Source: JAFMIT01 sp049421205 (GTDB lineage Bacteria > Actinomycetota > Actinomycetes > S36-B12 > UBA5976). From it: 38,804 bases of DNA. A model generated the notes under the pieces. The model searched no databases. It was not told where the DNA came from and worked only from the letters and a program-made list of their open reading frames with translations. The translations under genes were made by a program, and so were the position numbers. Location: NCBI GenBank assembly GCA_049421205.1, contig JBMSMQ010000008.1, forward strand, positions 1-38,804, given 5' to 3'. Shown in pieces: positions 7,720 through 16,246 of this stretch (its first letter is position 1; the number at the start of each line of letters is the position of its first letter).

Positions 7720-8388
7720 TTACTGGATGCGGCAGAAATCCTGAAGTGGTTTCTTTGCTCCTGCAACGAGAATCTGACTTCCAGCCTCAAGTACAGTTGA
7801 AGGAACTGCTGGTTCATATGGTTGACCATTTCTAGAAATCGCCATAACTGTTACACCGTAGGTGGAACGGATTCCAATTTCTTGCAGAGTCTTCCCTGCA
7901 AATTCTTCAGCGACATCAGTTTTAGCCATCACGAGATTTTCATCGATTGGTAAATATTCAAGTGATTCACCAGTTACCATGTGTGCTACACGCTGTCCCA
8001 TTTCTTTTTCTGGGAAAACTACGTGATGAACACCTAATTGCTTCAAAATTTTGCCGTGTGCATCTGAATTAGCTTTTGCCCACACTCGCTTCACACCAAG
8101 TTGTAGGAGTAGCGACGTTGTGAGGATGCTTGACTCAAGATCATTACCGATAGCAACAACAGCACAATCAAACTCAGCAGCACCAAGTTCTCGCAATGTG
8201 GTTTCATCGGTTGCATCTGCTTTCACACAATGTGTTAACTCCGTTGACATCATCTGAACTAAACGCTCATCCATGTCAATGCCCAGTACTTCGCTTCCAC
8301 TATCCATCAACTCGCGAGCTAATGCTGATCCGAATCGACCAAGCCCTACCACTAACACATTGGCTTGTAGTGTCTTTTTCCTAACCAA
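7720..8388 (-). CDS. ktrA: K+ uptake regulatory subunit (TrkA/KtrA family)
   Basis: Cytoplasmic gating subunit of a potassium channel-like transporter (222 aa). The N-terminal RCK/TrkA-N domain has the nucleotide-binding VGLGRFGSALA (GxGxxG) near residues 13-24 and an acidic GIDMDERL at the end of the second strand. A TrkA-C domain occupies about residues 140-222. The single RCK plus C domain and its length match KtrA rather than the double-length TrkA of Gammaproteobacteria. Its ATG lies inside the end of ktrB (8-bp overlap), so the two subunits are translationally coupled. Confidence 0.92.
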   Translation of the reverse strand: MVRKKTLQANVLVVGLGRFGSALARELMDSGSEVLGIDMDERLVQMMSTELTHCVKADATDETTLRELGAAEFDCAVVAIGNDLESSILTTSLLLQLGVKRVWAKANSDAHGKILKQLGVHHVVFPEKEMGQRVAHMVTGESLEYLPIDENLVMAKTDVAEEFAGKTLQEIGIRSTYGVTVMAISRNGQPYEPAVPSTVLEAGSQILVAGAKKPLQDFCRIQ

Positions 8389-9736
8389 TTAATGGCCTCT
8401 CTTTCGGTAGTTCATATCGGCGCCGAGTCGCACGCAAGGCTAATGCACCAGCAATAGCCACTGTGCCGAGTCGACCCGCAAACATCAATGCACTCAATAA
8501 AATTTTGCCAGCCTCGTGTAGTTCAGCCGGCATTCCTGTGCTCAGTCCTGTTGTAGCGGCGGCAGAAATTACCTCAAACAGTACGACATCAAGAGAATAG
8601 TCTGTCGTCAACAGTAAAAGCCACGTCGCTGCAAAAATCACAAAAGCGCTCAACGTCACGATAGTGAGTGCTTGTCGTTGAATGGATCGAGGTAAACGCC
8701 TATTGCCTGCATTCACTGCAGCTTCACCGCGGATTTCCGTATAAACAATAAGCATCAAGATTGCGAAAGTAGTGACTTTGATACCACCGGCGGTTGATGC
8801 ACTACCTCCACCGATGAACATCAAGATATCCATCCCGTACCACGAAGCTGGATCCATTGCATTGATATCAATTGTGTTGAAGCCCGCAGTTCTTGAACTT
8901 GCAGAGAGAAAGACTGAATTAAATATTTTTTCCCACCATGTGAGACCACCAAGTGTTCCGGGGTTGCTCCACTCAACTGAGCCAATAAATATCGCGCCAA
9001 AGACTCCAAGTAGAACGGTTGTTATCAAGGTTATTCTCGTATGAAGTGACATTACGAATCTTCGTTTTACGTCGCTTGCTTTCGTAATAATGTATTGGCG
9101 AATATCAAGTAATACGGGAATTCCAAGCCCCCCGATCACTACAGCAATAAAAATGGGTAGTAATAAAAAGAAATCATGTGAATGCTCAATGAATCCATTT
9201 GGAAATGTAGAGAATCCTGCATTATTGAATGCCGATATTGAATGGAACACTCCATTTCCAAATGAAACTAGAAGTGATTCACCAGTTTGAGTGTAGAACC
9301 AACCCGTCAAAAAGAATGCTACGACAAGTTCCGTTATCAGATAAAGTGCAATAACGAGGTAGAAGACTTTCTGCATACTCAACGTACTAATAATTTTGAT
9401 TTCCGCCATTGTTGAAATACGGGCAGAGAGATTGATTTTGCCAGCAAGTACAAAGCTCATAAATGTGGTTAGAGAAACGATTCCAAGTCCACCAAGTTGT
9501 ATTAAGAACGCAATAGCAGCAAGTCCAAACGGTGACCAATGTGTTCCAGTGTCTACAACTGTGTGTCCGGTTACTGTGACAGCAGAAGTCGAAGTAAAAA
9601 GTGCATCCACAAGTGGAGTTTGAATTCCTAATCGATTAGCCACAGGAAGACTTAGAAGAAGTGTCCCTATGCCTATTGCCATCGCGTAGGCTGTAAGTAC
9701 AGCTCGCACCGGTCTACGTCGTTGGGCTTTTGCCAC
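8381..9736 (-). CDS. ktrB: K+ uptake membrane subunit (TrkH/KtrB family)
   Basis: Ion-conducting membrane subunit (451 aa). The four repeated pore loops are recognisable: STSAVTVTGHT, SISAFNNAGFS, SASSRTAGFNT and AAATTGLSTG, each with the conserved filter glycine. About eight membrane segments flank them. The start is GTG at 9736; a TACACT hexamer ends exactly 6 nt upstream and there is no Shine-Dalgarno sequence, so it is probably translated from a leaderless mRNA. A 6-9-6 inverted repeat covers that hexamer. First gene of the ktrB-ktrA pair. Confidence 0.93.
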   Translation of the reverse strand: MAKAQRRRPVRAVLTAYAMAIGIGTLLLSLPVANRLGIQTPLVDALFTSTSAVTVTGHTVVDTGTHWSPFGLAAIAFLIQLGGLGIVSLTTFMSFVLAGKINLSARISTMAEIKIISTLSMQKVFYLVIALYLITELVVAFFLTGWFYTQTGESLLVSFGNGVFHSISAFNNAGFSTFPNGFIEHSHDFFLLLPIFIAVVIGGLGIPVLLDIRQYIITKASDVKRRFVMSLHTRITLITTVLLGVFGAIFIGSVEWSNPGTLGGLTWWEKIFNSVFLSASSRTAGFNTIDINAMDPASWYGMDILMFIGGGSASTAGGIKVTTFAILMLIVYTEIRGEAAVNAGNRRLPRSIQRQALTIVTLSAFVIFAATWLLLLTTDYSLDVVLFEVISAAATTGLSTGMPAELHEAGKILLSALMFAGRLGTVAIAGALALRATRRRYELPKERPLIG

Positions 9737-9738
9737 TA

Positions 9739-9759
9739 CCTGAGTGTAAGACTCTCAGG
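9739..9759. promoter_or_regulatory. Inverted repeat covering the ktrB -10
   Basis: CCTGAG (9739-9744) and CTCAGG (9754-9759) are separated by 9 nt and enclose the TACACT hexamer of ktrB. This could be an operator for a dimeric regulator, or a small hairpin in the tail of the dtxR message. Confidence 0.5.
9743..9748 (-). promoter_or_regulatory. -10 for leaderless ktrB
   Basis: TACACT on the minus strand followed by exactly 6 nt and the GTG start; the transcript is predicted to begin at the first base of the start codon. Confidence 0.65.
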
Positions 9760-9782
9760 GAAATAGATACGAATTTGATGAA

Positions 9783-10466
9783 TCAGGCTGAGATTTTGAC
9801 CAGTATTTGCTCAGCAACTTGAGTTGAAAATTCAACTTTCTGGCCCGTTTGTGCCGAGGTAATGACGTATTTCCCGCTTGTGAGTTCAGCAGTAATTTGA
9901 CTCTCAATTTGAATGCCGGCTTGACTCAATTCAACTAAGAATCCAGGTAACGCCTGCGCAGTTTCACCGATCGCCGCCACATGCAACGTTGCATCACCAA
10001 CAGCATTAATGAGAGTTGTCCGATTATCTTTCAGGGTTTCTGCTCGAAGCCCAAGTGCATCAAGTCCTGGAATAGGGTTTCCATACGGATCTTGATTCAG
10101 GGTGCTTACTTGTTTTGCAATTCTTACTTCAGCTTCATCACTAATCACATGTTCCCAACGACACGCTTCTTCGTGACAGTCGGCCCAGTCAAATCCAAGC
10201 ACATCAAAAAGTAGTCGTTCGGCTAATCGGTGTTTCCGTAATACTGCTATTGCAAGTGCTTCACCTTGTTGTGTGAGGATGACATGTTTTGCATCATCTA
10301 AAGTAACAAGTCCTTCTCGTTCAAGTCGAGTGACGGTTTGTGAAACACTTGGTAGTGCTTGATGAAGTCGTTCTGAAAGTCTCGCGCGAATTGCAAGTGC
10401 ACCGGTTTCATTAATTTCATAAATTGCCTTCAAAAACATTTCAGTCGTATCAATCAAATCACTCAC
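9783..10466 (-). CDS. DtxR/IdeR-type iron-dependent transcriptional regulator
   Basis: Metal-dependent repressor (227 aa) with N-terminal winged helix (SERLHQALPSVSQTVTRLEREGLV, about 31-54), a dimerisation domain and a C-terminal FeoA/SH3-like domain. The metal ligands known from DtxR are present at the same numbers: Met10, His79, Glu83, His98, Cys102, Glu105, His106. Cys102 points to the iron-type (DtxR/IdeR) rather than the MntR branch. GTG start at 10466; its AGGAG overlaps the stop codon of the upstream glycosyltransferase, so it is coupled to the end of the cysD operon. That position for an iron regulator is unusual. Its binding sites were not recognised with confidence in this window. 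Confidence 0.9.
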   Translation of the reverse strand: MSDLIDTTEMFLKAIYEINETGALAIRARLSERLHQALPSVSQTVTRLEREGLVTLDDAKHVILTQQGEALAIAVLRKHRLAERLLFDVLGFDWADCHEEACRWEHVISDEAEVRIAKQVSTLNQDPYGNPIPGLDALGLRAETLKDNRTTLINAVGDATLHVAAIGETAQALPGFLVELSQAGIQIESQITAELTSGKYVITSAQTGQKVEFSTQVAEQILVKISA

Positions 10467-10474
10467 AGATGCTC

Positions 10475-11338
10475 CTAGATGATTGGTGGCCGAAGTGCAA
10501 ATGTTAGAGCACGTATCGCACGAAAGGTTAGTTTTCTATTTTTTCCAGCATCACTTTTCAAACCCTCCATAAAACCTTCGCGCCACGATTTTCTTGCTTC
10601 ACGTCCTCGCAGAGTGAAAAAGCTCATCACAGCGTGGGTAAGTGGATAGATGAAAGAAAATGGAAAAGGGAGGTTGCGTTTCGCGAGCCACACCCTATTT
10701 CGAGCGTTCAGTCGATAGAAGTATTCATGTCTCGTTGGTTGGATTGCTGGATGAGAAACTGCGATATCACCTGCGTACCACGCAACATATCCCTGATTCC
10801 AAACTTGCCAGCAAAGCTCTACACCTTCGTGTGCGTAAAAGAAGTTACCTGGCCACCGACCTGCTTTCTCGAATACATCAGTTCGTATAACTGTTGCACC
10901 TTCCCAGAGAGCTGTTGCTTTCGAACTTCGTGTGGCTTTTCCCTTCATTAACCTGGGAATCCAGCGACGAGGTGAAGGGCTTTTATCGAGTGTGTCGACT
11001 CGTGGTTGTATGAGACCAATCTTGGGTTCTTCTTCAAGAAGCTTCTTATTTTTGAAGAGAAAGTGTGGATCTTTTAATACTACGTCATCATCAAGAAAGA
11101 AAAGATAGTTTCCACTTACTTTTTCAACTCCTGCATTACGCCCAGCTGGAATACCAAAATTTTCCTGTAAAAAGAGTGTTTTGATATTTTTATAGTCAAT
11201 TGATGGGTCATAACCATTACCCACAATCACAATATCCATAGTGACATGTTGTTGGTTGAGAAGTGATGTGAGGGCCCTGTGTAATTCATCGGGACGTTTT
11301 CCCATAGTGAGAAGTACACATCCAAAATCTGCTGACAT
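10475..11338 (-). CDS. Family 2 glycosyltransferase
   Basis: GT-A fold glycosyltransferase (287 aa), probably building a surface polysaccharide or glycolipid. The N-terminal nucleotide-sugar fold starts at FGCVLLTMGKRP; the metal/nucleotide-binding acidic cluster is FLDDDV at residues 81-86, and a later acidic HEGVELCW around 180 fits the catalytic base region. The overall pattern (NFGIPAGRNAG) resembles rhamnosyltransferase-like GT2 enzymes. No strong membrane segment except a weak hydrophobic region near SFIYPLTHAVMSFF. The ATG overlaps the stop of the CDP-alcohol phosphatidyltransferase by one base. Sugar donor and acceptor are unknown; UDP-glucuronate and GDP-fucose supply genes lie in the same window. 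Confidence 0.85.
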   Translation of the reverse strand: MSADFGCVLLTMGKRPDELHRALTSLLNQQHVTMDIVIVGNGYDPSIDYKNIKTLFLQENFGIPAGRNAGVEKVSGNYLFFLDDDVVLKDPHFLFKNKKLLEEEPKIGLIQPRVDTLDKSPSPRRWIPRLMKGKATRSSKATALWEGATVIRTDVFEKAGRWPGNFFYAHEGVELCWQVWNQGYVAWYAGDIAVSHPAIQPTRHEYFYRLNARNRVWLAKRNLPFPFSFIYPLTHAVMSFFTLRGREARKSWREGFMEGLKSDAGKNRKLTFRAIRALTFALRPPII

Positions 11339-12141
11339 TAGGCCTTCAATTTATTGGATGTGATGATTGCTGCAACATGTAGTGGCGTTGATAGAGCAGC
11401 GATGATGAGTGCTGCAATAAGTCCAAGTTGGAAGATATTAGCGATATCAAAGAGTATGCCGACTACTCCAAGAAGTGCGATGTAAATAGTCATCTCGATG
11501 GAGTGAAAGATTCTGTGCACTGGGAAAAAGGAAACAATCTTTCGTACCGTTCTTAAAAGTGACTTATTTGATAAGTTCATACCTTTCACGTCTGGTAATT
11601 TCTCAAGCCCAGAAAAAGCACGGGCCACATGCACTGCGTCATTCATTCCTTTATTAAAAAGTATAAGAACTGCAAGCAATGATCCAAGAAATGCGTATTC
11701 CCATTGCAATGTTGATGTTGAACCAAGTGAGTAGCCGGCAGCTTTTAAACCAAGGGCAATAGCAATAGAACCTTCAGCAATGTAGTGACCCAATTTGTCG
11801 AGAAACGTACCAAGCGGTGAAAATGTTTGATTCCACCTCGCAACCTCACCATCACAGCAGTCGATGAGCATTTGTAGTTGTGTAAACAACACTGGTAGCA
11901 ATAATCCAGAATATCCTGGAATCAACACCATGAGTGCAGCTGAAAATCCACTTACAATCATGAGCCAGGTCACCGCATTTGCACTTAAGCCAAGTTTGAT
12001 AAACACCCTGGTGAAATATGGAGAGAATTTTCGTAAATACAAACTCCCAGCCCAATGTTCTGCTGCTGCCCTCCCTGTGACCAGTGGTGGCTGCGTGATT
12101 TCTCGCAAATCTGCAATGGTTGGGTTCGGGGGTCGATTCAT
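11338..12141 (-). CDS. CDP-alcohol phosphatidyltransferase family protein
   Basis: Integral membrane enzyme (267 aa) of the class that joins a CDP-activated lipid or polyol to an alcohol. The family motif D-x2-DG-x2-AR-x8-G-x3-D-x3-D is present as Asp94, Asp97, Gly98, Ala101, Arg102, Gly111 and Asp115, but the fourth Asp is His119 (LDKLGHY). The preceding residues are soluble, followed by about six hydrophobic segments. The product could be a phospholipid head group or a polyol-phosphate; the sequence does not say which. It is joined to cysNC upstream and GT2 downstream by one-base stop/start overlaps, so it is made together with PAPS synthesis enzymes. Confidence 0.82.
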   Translation of the reverse strand: MNRPPNPTIADLREITQPPLVTGRAAAEHWAGSLYLRKFSPYFTRVFIKLGLSANAVTWLMIVSGFSAALMVLIPGYSGLLLPVLFTQLQMLIDCCDGEVARWNQTFSPLGTFLDKLGHYIAEGSIAIALGLKAAGYSLGSTSTLQWEYAFLGSLLAVLILFNKGMNDAVHVARAFSGLEKLPDVKGMNLSNKSLLRTVRKIVSFFPVHRIFHSIEMTIYIALLGVVGILFDIANIFQLGLIAALIIAALSTPLHVAAIITSNKLKA

Positions 12142-13964
12142 TAGAGCACTAATTCGATGAGTTTCTTCACGTTTTCTTGGATATCAGCAGTTCCATCAAG
12201 CACAATCTCCGCATTTGTTGGTGGTTCATATTCCTGTCCAACACCTGTGAGATTGGGAAGCTCGCCACTTTTTGCCTTCTTATAGAGACCTTTCGGGTCT
12301 CTTTCTTGTGCAACTTCAACTGGGGTCTTTACCCACACTTCAACAAATTCATCATCATCAAAAAGAGTGCGAGCTTGGTCTCGGTCTTCTTTGAATGGGC
12401 TCACGAGTGCTACGAGCACAATTAAGCCAGCGTCAACCATGATTTTGGCAACTTCAGAGACTCGGCGAACGTTTTCAGCGCGGTCTTCTTTGGTAAATCC
12501 GAGATCCTTATTAAGTCCAAGACGTAGATTGTCACCATCAAGAATGTAGGTGTGGAGACCATTTGCAAAGAGTTGCTGTTCAAGTGCATTGGCAATTGTT
12601 GATTTACCTGAACCTGAAAGTCCTGTAAACCAAAGAACTTTTGCTTTTTGTGCTTTCTGCTTTGCACGCGCAGACTTATCAACTTCGTAGTGATGCTCAG
12701 AAACATTGGCAGATCTACGAAGTGCATGAATCACCATTCCTGCACCAACAGTGTTCATCGTTTTTCGATCTACCAAAATGAAGTTTCCAGTATTTCGTGA
12801 ATTCTTATAAGTATCAAGTGAGATGGGTGCATCTGTTGCAATCTCTACTTGTCCAATTTCATTCATATGAAGTACTCGTGCCGGTTCTTTATCGCCACTG
12901 TTGATGTCAAGTTTGTGACGGATGGCAGTGACGATTGCAGGGACTTGCGTTGAACCACTGATGAGGTAATAGGAACGGGAATGAATCATGTCCTCTTCAC
13001 CTAGCCACACCATATTCGCAGTGAATCGATCTGATGGTGGAACATAATTGTTTGCAAGTTCAACCATATCACCACGTGATGCGTCAACATCTGGCTCTAG
13101 TACAAGTGTGACAGCAGATTGATCATCTGCTGATTTCAGATCTCCATCAAATGTCACAATACGAGAAATCTTTGCTGATTTCTTCATTGGTAATACAACA
13201 ACGTCATCACCTATGTTGAATGTGCCACCAACCACAGTTCCTGCAACCCCACGGAAGTTCTCTGCACGGTTGATCATCTGCACACCCATGTGAGGGTGGG
13301 TGAGTTTTGCTTCAGCGCTATCCCACGTTTGAATAAATTCAAGCAGGGTAGGTCCCTGATACCAGCTCATCACATCACTTCTGTCGACAACATTGTCGCC
13401 AGCAAGTGCACTGACTGGAATGAATGCGTAATCTTCAATACCAAGCCGATTGATGGTATCCATCAAATCGGATTGGATTTGGTTATAGATATTTTCGTCA
13501 TAATTCACTGCATCGAGTTTGTTGATGACAATAGTGATTCTCTCTACTCCCATCAGTGAACAGATAGTGAGATGACGAAGAGTCTGAGTTCGAATACCGC
13601 GTGCTGCATCAACGAGTACAAGTGCAACATCTGCGCGAGATGCAGCCACAGCCATATTTCTCGTGTATTGCTCATGGCCTGGTGCATCAGCAATAATCAA
13701 GCGTCTGCCATTTAATAGATTCATAGATCGATAGGCAACATCAATGGTAATACCTTGTTCGCGTTCTGCTTCTAATCCATCAGTCAGCAAACTAAAATCA
13801 ATGTCACCAACTTTGACGGTGGAACCACTTCGTCTTACTTGTTTTGCAGTTTCTACGGTGTCATGCGGAACACTGTCAGTTTGAACAAGTAAGCGACCAA
13901 TCAATGTGCTCTTACCATCATCAACAGAACCGCAGGTAACAAGTCGAACAATTGGTTTCAACAT
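12141..13964 (-). CDS. cysNC: Bifunctional sulfate adenylyltransferase GTPase subunit / APS kinase (CysNC)
   Basis: Fusion protein (607 aa). The N-terminal EF-Tu-like GTPase (CysN) has GSVDDGKST (12-20), DAPGHEQYTRNM and NKLD and drives formation of adenylyl sulfate with CysD. The C-terminal APS kinase (CysC) starts near 440 with P-loop GLSGSGKST (448-456) and has the SPFKEDRDQAR region with a candidate active Ser near 522; it makes PAPS. The fusion is typical of actinobacteria. Coupled to cysD and to the next gene by one-base overlaps. No PAPS reductase (cysH) is in this operon, so the PAPS may serve sulfation rather than, or as well as, reduction. Confidence 0.95.
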   Translation of the reverse strand: MLKPIVRLVTCGSVDDGKSTLIGRLLVQTDSVPHDTVETAKQVRRSGSTVKVGDIDFSLLTDGLEAEREQGITIDVAYRSMNLLNGRRLIIADAPGHEQYTRNMAVAASRADVALVLVDAARGIRTQTLRHLTICSLMGVERITIVINKLDAVNYDENIYNQIQSDLMDTINRLGIEDYAFIPVSALAGDNVVDRSDVMSWYQGPTLLEFIQTWDSAEAKLTHPHMGVQMINRAENFRGVAGTVVGGTFNIGDDVVVLPMKKSAKISRIVTFDGDLKSADDQSAVTLVLEPDVDASRGDMVELANNYVPPSDRFTANMVWLGEEDMIHSRSYYLISGSTQVPAIVTAIRHKLDINSGDKEPARVLHMNEIGQVEIATDAPISLDTYKNSRNTGNFILVDRKTMNTVGAGMVIHALRRSANVSEHHYEVDKSARAKQKAQKAKVLWFTGLSGSGKSTIANALEQQLFANGLHTYILDGDNLRLGLNKDLGFTKEDRAENVRRVSEVAKIMVDAGLIVLVALVSPFKEDRDQARTLFDDDEFVEVWVKTPVEVAQERDPKGLYKKAKSGELPNLTGVGQEYEPPTNAEIVLDGTADIQENVKKLIELVL

Positions 13965-14860
13965 TAGAAGTACCCCTCGGTCTTTTTCTTTTCCATTGAG
14001 TCTTCTTTTTCGCCATCAATCAAGCGAGTTGCTCGTTCGCTGATTTTCACATCAAGTACTTCTTCAACAATTTCAGTGAGTGTGCTCGCTGTTGATTCAA
14101 CAGCAGCAGTGAGTGGATAACAGCCGAGTGTTCGGAATCGAATCATCTGCATTTCAGGTTTTTCACCAACATTCAGTGGATAGCGTTCATCGTCCACCAT
14201 AATCATTTGAGTTCCCCGCCACACAATTGGACGTTCTTTTGCAAAATACAGAGGATTCACGTTGATGTTCTCTTGCAAGATATACATCCAGATATCTGCT
14301 TCAGTCCAATCTGATAATGGAAAAACTCGCATTGTCTGATCTGGTGCAAGACGTGGGTTATAGGTACGCCAAAGCTCCGGACGTTGTTGACGTGGATCCC
14401 AACGATGTCCTGGCTCCCTCACACTAAAAATTCGTTCCTTCGCACGGCTTCGTTCCTCATCGCGGCGCGAGCCACCAAACGCTGCATCAAATCCATATTT
14501 ATCGAGTGCTTCGCGAAGCGCTACTGTCTTCATCACTCGGGTGTATTCAGAGATAGATGTATTGAACGGGGTAACTCCCTCTTTCACGCCATTTTGGTTC
14601 GTATGTACTAGGAGATCTAAATCGAGTTCTTTTGCTGTCTCATCTCGAAATGAGATCATTTCCTTGAACTTCCAGGTGGTATCAATATGGAGAAGAGGGA
14701 AAGGAATCTTGCCTGGAGCAAAGGCTTTTCGGGCAAGATGGAGCAAAACTGAGGAATCTTTACCAATCGAATAGAGCATTACGGGCTTACGGAAGGCTAC
14801 AGCTGCCTCTCGGAAAATCTCGATTGCTTCGTTTTCCAAGGCTTTCAGAACGTCAGCCAT
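13964..14860 (-). CDS. cysD: Sulfate adenylyltransferase subunit 2 (CysD)
   Basis: ATP pyrophosphatase-type subunit (298 aa) that forms adenylyl sulfate from ATP and sulfate with the CysN GTPase. The PP-loop motif is SIGKDSSVLLHL (residues 32-43); the family features AAFGGSRRDEERSRAKER and the C-terminal LGCYPLTAA region are present, so it is full length. First gene of the cysD-cysNC-CDP-AT-GT2-dtxR run. The ATG has AAAGG 7-8 nt upstream; a TAAACT hexamer at 14890-14895 is a good -10, giving a leader of about 23 nt. Confidence 0.95.
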   Translation of the reverse strand: MADVLKALENEAIEIFREAAVAFRKPVMLYSIGKDSSVLLHLARKAFAPGKIPFPLLHIDTTWKFKEMISFRDETAKELDLDLLVHTNQNGVKEGVTPFNTSISEYTRVMKTVALREALDKYGFDAAFGGSRRDEERSRAKERIFSVREPGHRWDPRQQRPELWRTYNPRLAPDQTMRVFPLSDWTEADIWMYILQENINVNPLYFAKERPIVWRGTQMIMVDDERYPLNVGEKPEMQMIRFRTLGCYPLTAAVESTASTLTEIVEEVLDVKISERATRLIDGEKEDSMEKKKTEGYF

Positions 14861-14889
14861 TCACACACCTTTTGTATGGATAGATGGGG

Positions 14890-14895
14890 AGTTTA
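14890..14895 (-). promoter_or_regulatory. -10 for the cysD operon
   Basis: TAAACT on the minus strand, predicting a transcript start near 14883 and a short leader with AAAGG before the cysD ATG. It is 7 bp from the oppositely oriented ugd hexamer. Confidence 0.5.
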
Positions 14896-14902
14896 TCGTA
14901 AG

Positions 14903-14908
14903 TAGGCT
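14903..14908 (+). promoter_or_regulatory. -10 for leaderless ugd
   Basis: TAGGCT followed by exactly 6 nt and the ATG of ugd; no Shine-Dalgarno sequence is present between them. Confidence 0.65.
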
Positions 14909-14914
14909 TCGGGT

Positions 14915-16246
14915 ATGGGCTTGAGGATTACCGTTATTGGTCTTGGGTATCTCGGCGTCACCCACGCTGTGGCGATGGTGGAGTTTGGGCACGAAGTACT
15001 TGGAATTGAGCCAGATTCCCAAAAACTCGAATCCTTGAAGCAGGGAAAAGTTCCATTTTTTGAACCAGGCCTCCAAGATGCACTTGAAAAAGCACTTGCT
15101 ACTGGCCGTTTGCATTTTTCCCCTTCACACACAGATTTCTCAAAAACTGCTGATGTGCATTTTCTCTGCGTCGGCACCCCACAAGAAGCAAACAGTTTTA
15201 AAGCCAATACTGACTTTGTCTTTGGTGCAACAAAGGAAGTTGCTTCAGTTGTGAGAGAGAATGCAATTGTTGTCGGCAAATCAACAGTCCCAGTTGGCAC
15301 AGCAGAAAAACTTCAACAACTCCTCAATGAAATCGCAGGGTTTGATGTGTCACTTGCCTGGAACCCAGAGTTCTTACGTGAAGGAACAGCACTTGAAGAT
15401 TCCCGTCACCCAGATCGAATTGTCATTGGTAGTCAATATCCAGAAACATTTGCCGTATTGAGAACTGTGTATCAACCGGCTATTGATGCAGGTTCACCGT
15501 TTATCGAAATGGATATTGAAACCAGTGAACTTGTCAAAGTTGCCGCAAATTCTTTTTTAGCAACCAAAATATCATTTATTAACGCGATGGCAGAGATTGC
15601 TGAAGTAACAGGTGCTGATACCGTGAAACTTGCAGAAGCAATTGGATATGATGAAAGAATTGGAAACAAGTTCTTAAAAACTGGGATTGGATTTGGTGGA
15701 GGATGTCTACCGAAAGACATCCGTGCATTTATGGCACGAGCCGAAGAACTCGGCGTTCAAGATGCTGTTGACTTCTTACGAGATATCGATGCTATCAATC
15801 AGCGACGTCGTGAGAGAGTTATTGAAATTCTCGAAAATGAACTTGGAGACCTCAAAGGAAAAACTATAGGAATACTTGGAGCCGCATTCAAACCACAAAG
15901 TGATGATCTTCGCGACTCCCCTGCATTACATATTGCACTTTCTGTGAAAGAACGTGGAGCTAAAGTGCAAATTCATGATCCAAAAGCGGGGATGGGTGTG
16001 AAAAAGGGCTACCCAGAATTCGTTGTCGTGGAAAATAGCATTGATGTATTTCAAGAAAGTGATGCAGTCATTCTTGCAACAGAATGGTCAGAATACACAT
16101 CAATAGAGCCTCAAAAAGCAATAGAAATGGCTAAAAATCCGCTCATCATCGATGGTCGGAATGTTCTCGATGTGAAACGCTGGTTAGATGCTGGTTGGAA
16201 TCTGTACGCTTTAGGTCGTAGTGTTCAAAGGAAGAACAATGAGTGA
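14915..16246 (+). CDS. ugd: UDP-glucose 6-dehydrogenase
   Basis: Cytoplasmic enzyme (443 aa) that oxidises UDP-glucose to UDP-glucuronate with NAD+. The N-terminal NAD site is VIGLGYLGVTHAVAM (residues 7-21); the catalytic Cys lies in GFGGGCLPKD (about 262-271); the C-terminal UDP-binding domain is complete (AAFKPQSDDLRDSPA). Start at the ATG at 14915, 6 nt after a TAGGCT hexamer, so probably leaderless. Its 3' end overlaps the galU start by 8 bp, making a two-gene operon in which GalU supplies its substrate. Confidence 0.95.
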   Translation: MGLRITVIGLGYLGVTHAVAMVEFGHEVLGIEPDSQKLESLKQGKVPFFEPGLQDALEKALATGRLHFSPSHTDFSKTADVHFLCVGTPQEANSFKANTDFVFGATKEVASVVRENAIVVGKSTVPVGTAEKLQQLLNEIAGFDVSLAWNPEFLREGTALEDSRHPDRIVIGSQYPETFAVLRTVYQPAIDAGSPFIEMDIETSELVKVAANSFLATKISFINAMAEIAEVTGADTVKLAEAIGYDERIGNKFLKTGIGFGGGCLPKDIRAFMARAEELGVQDAVDFLRDIDAINQRRRERVIEILENELGDLKGKTIGILGAAFKPQSDDLRDSPALHIALSVKERGAKVQIHDPKAGMGVKKGYPEFVVVENSIDVFQESDAVILATEWSEYTSIEPQKAIEMAKNPLIIDGRNVLDVKRWLDAGWNLYALGRSVQRKNNE

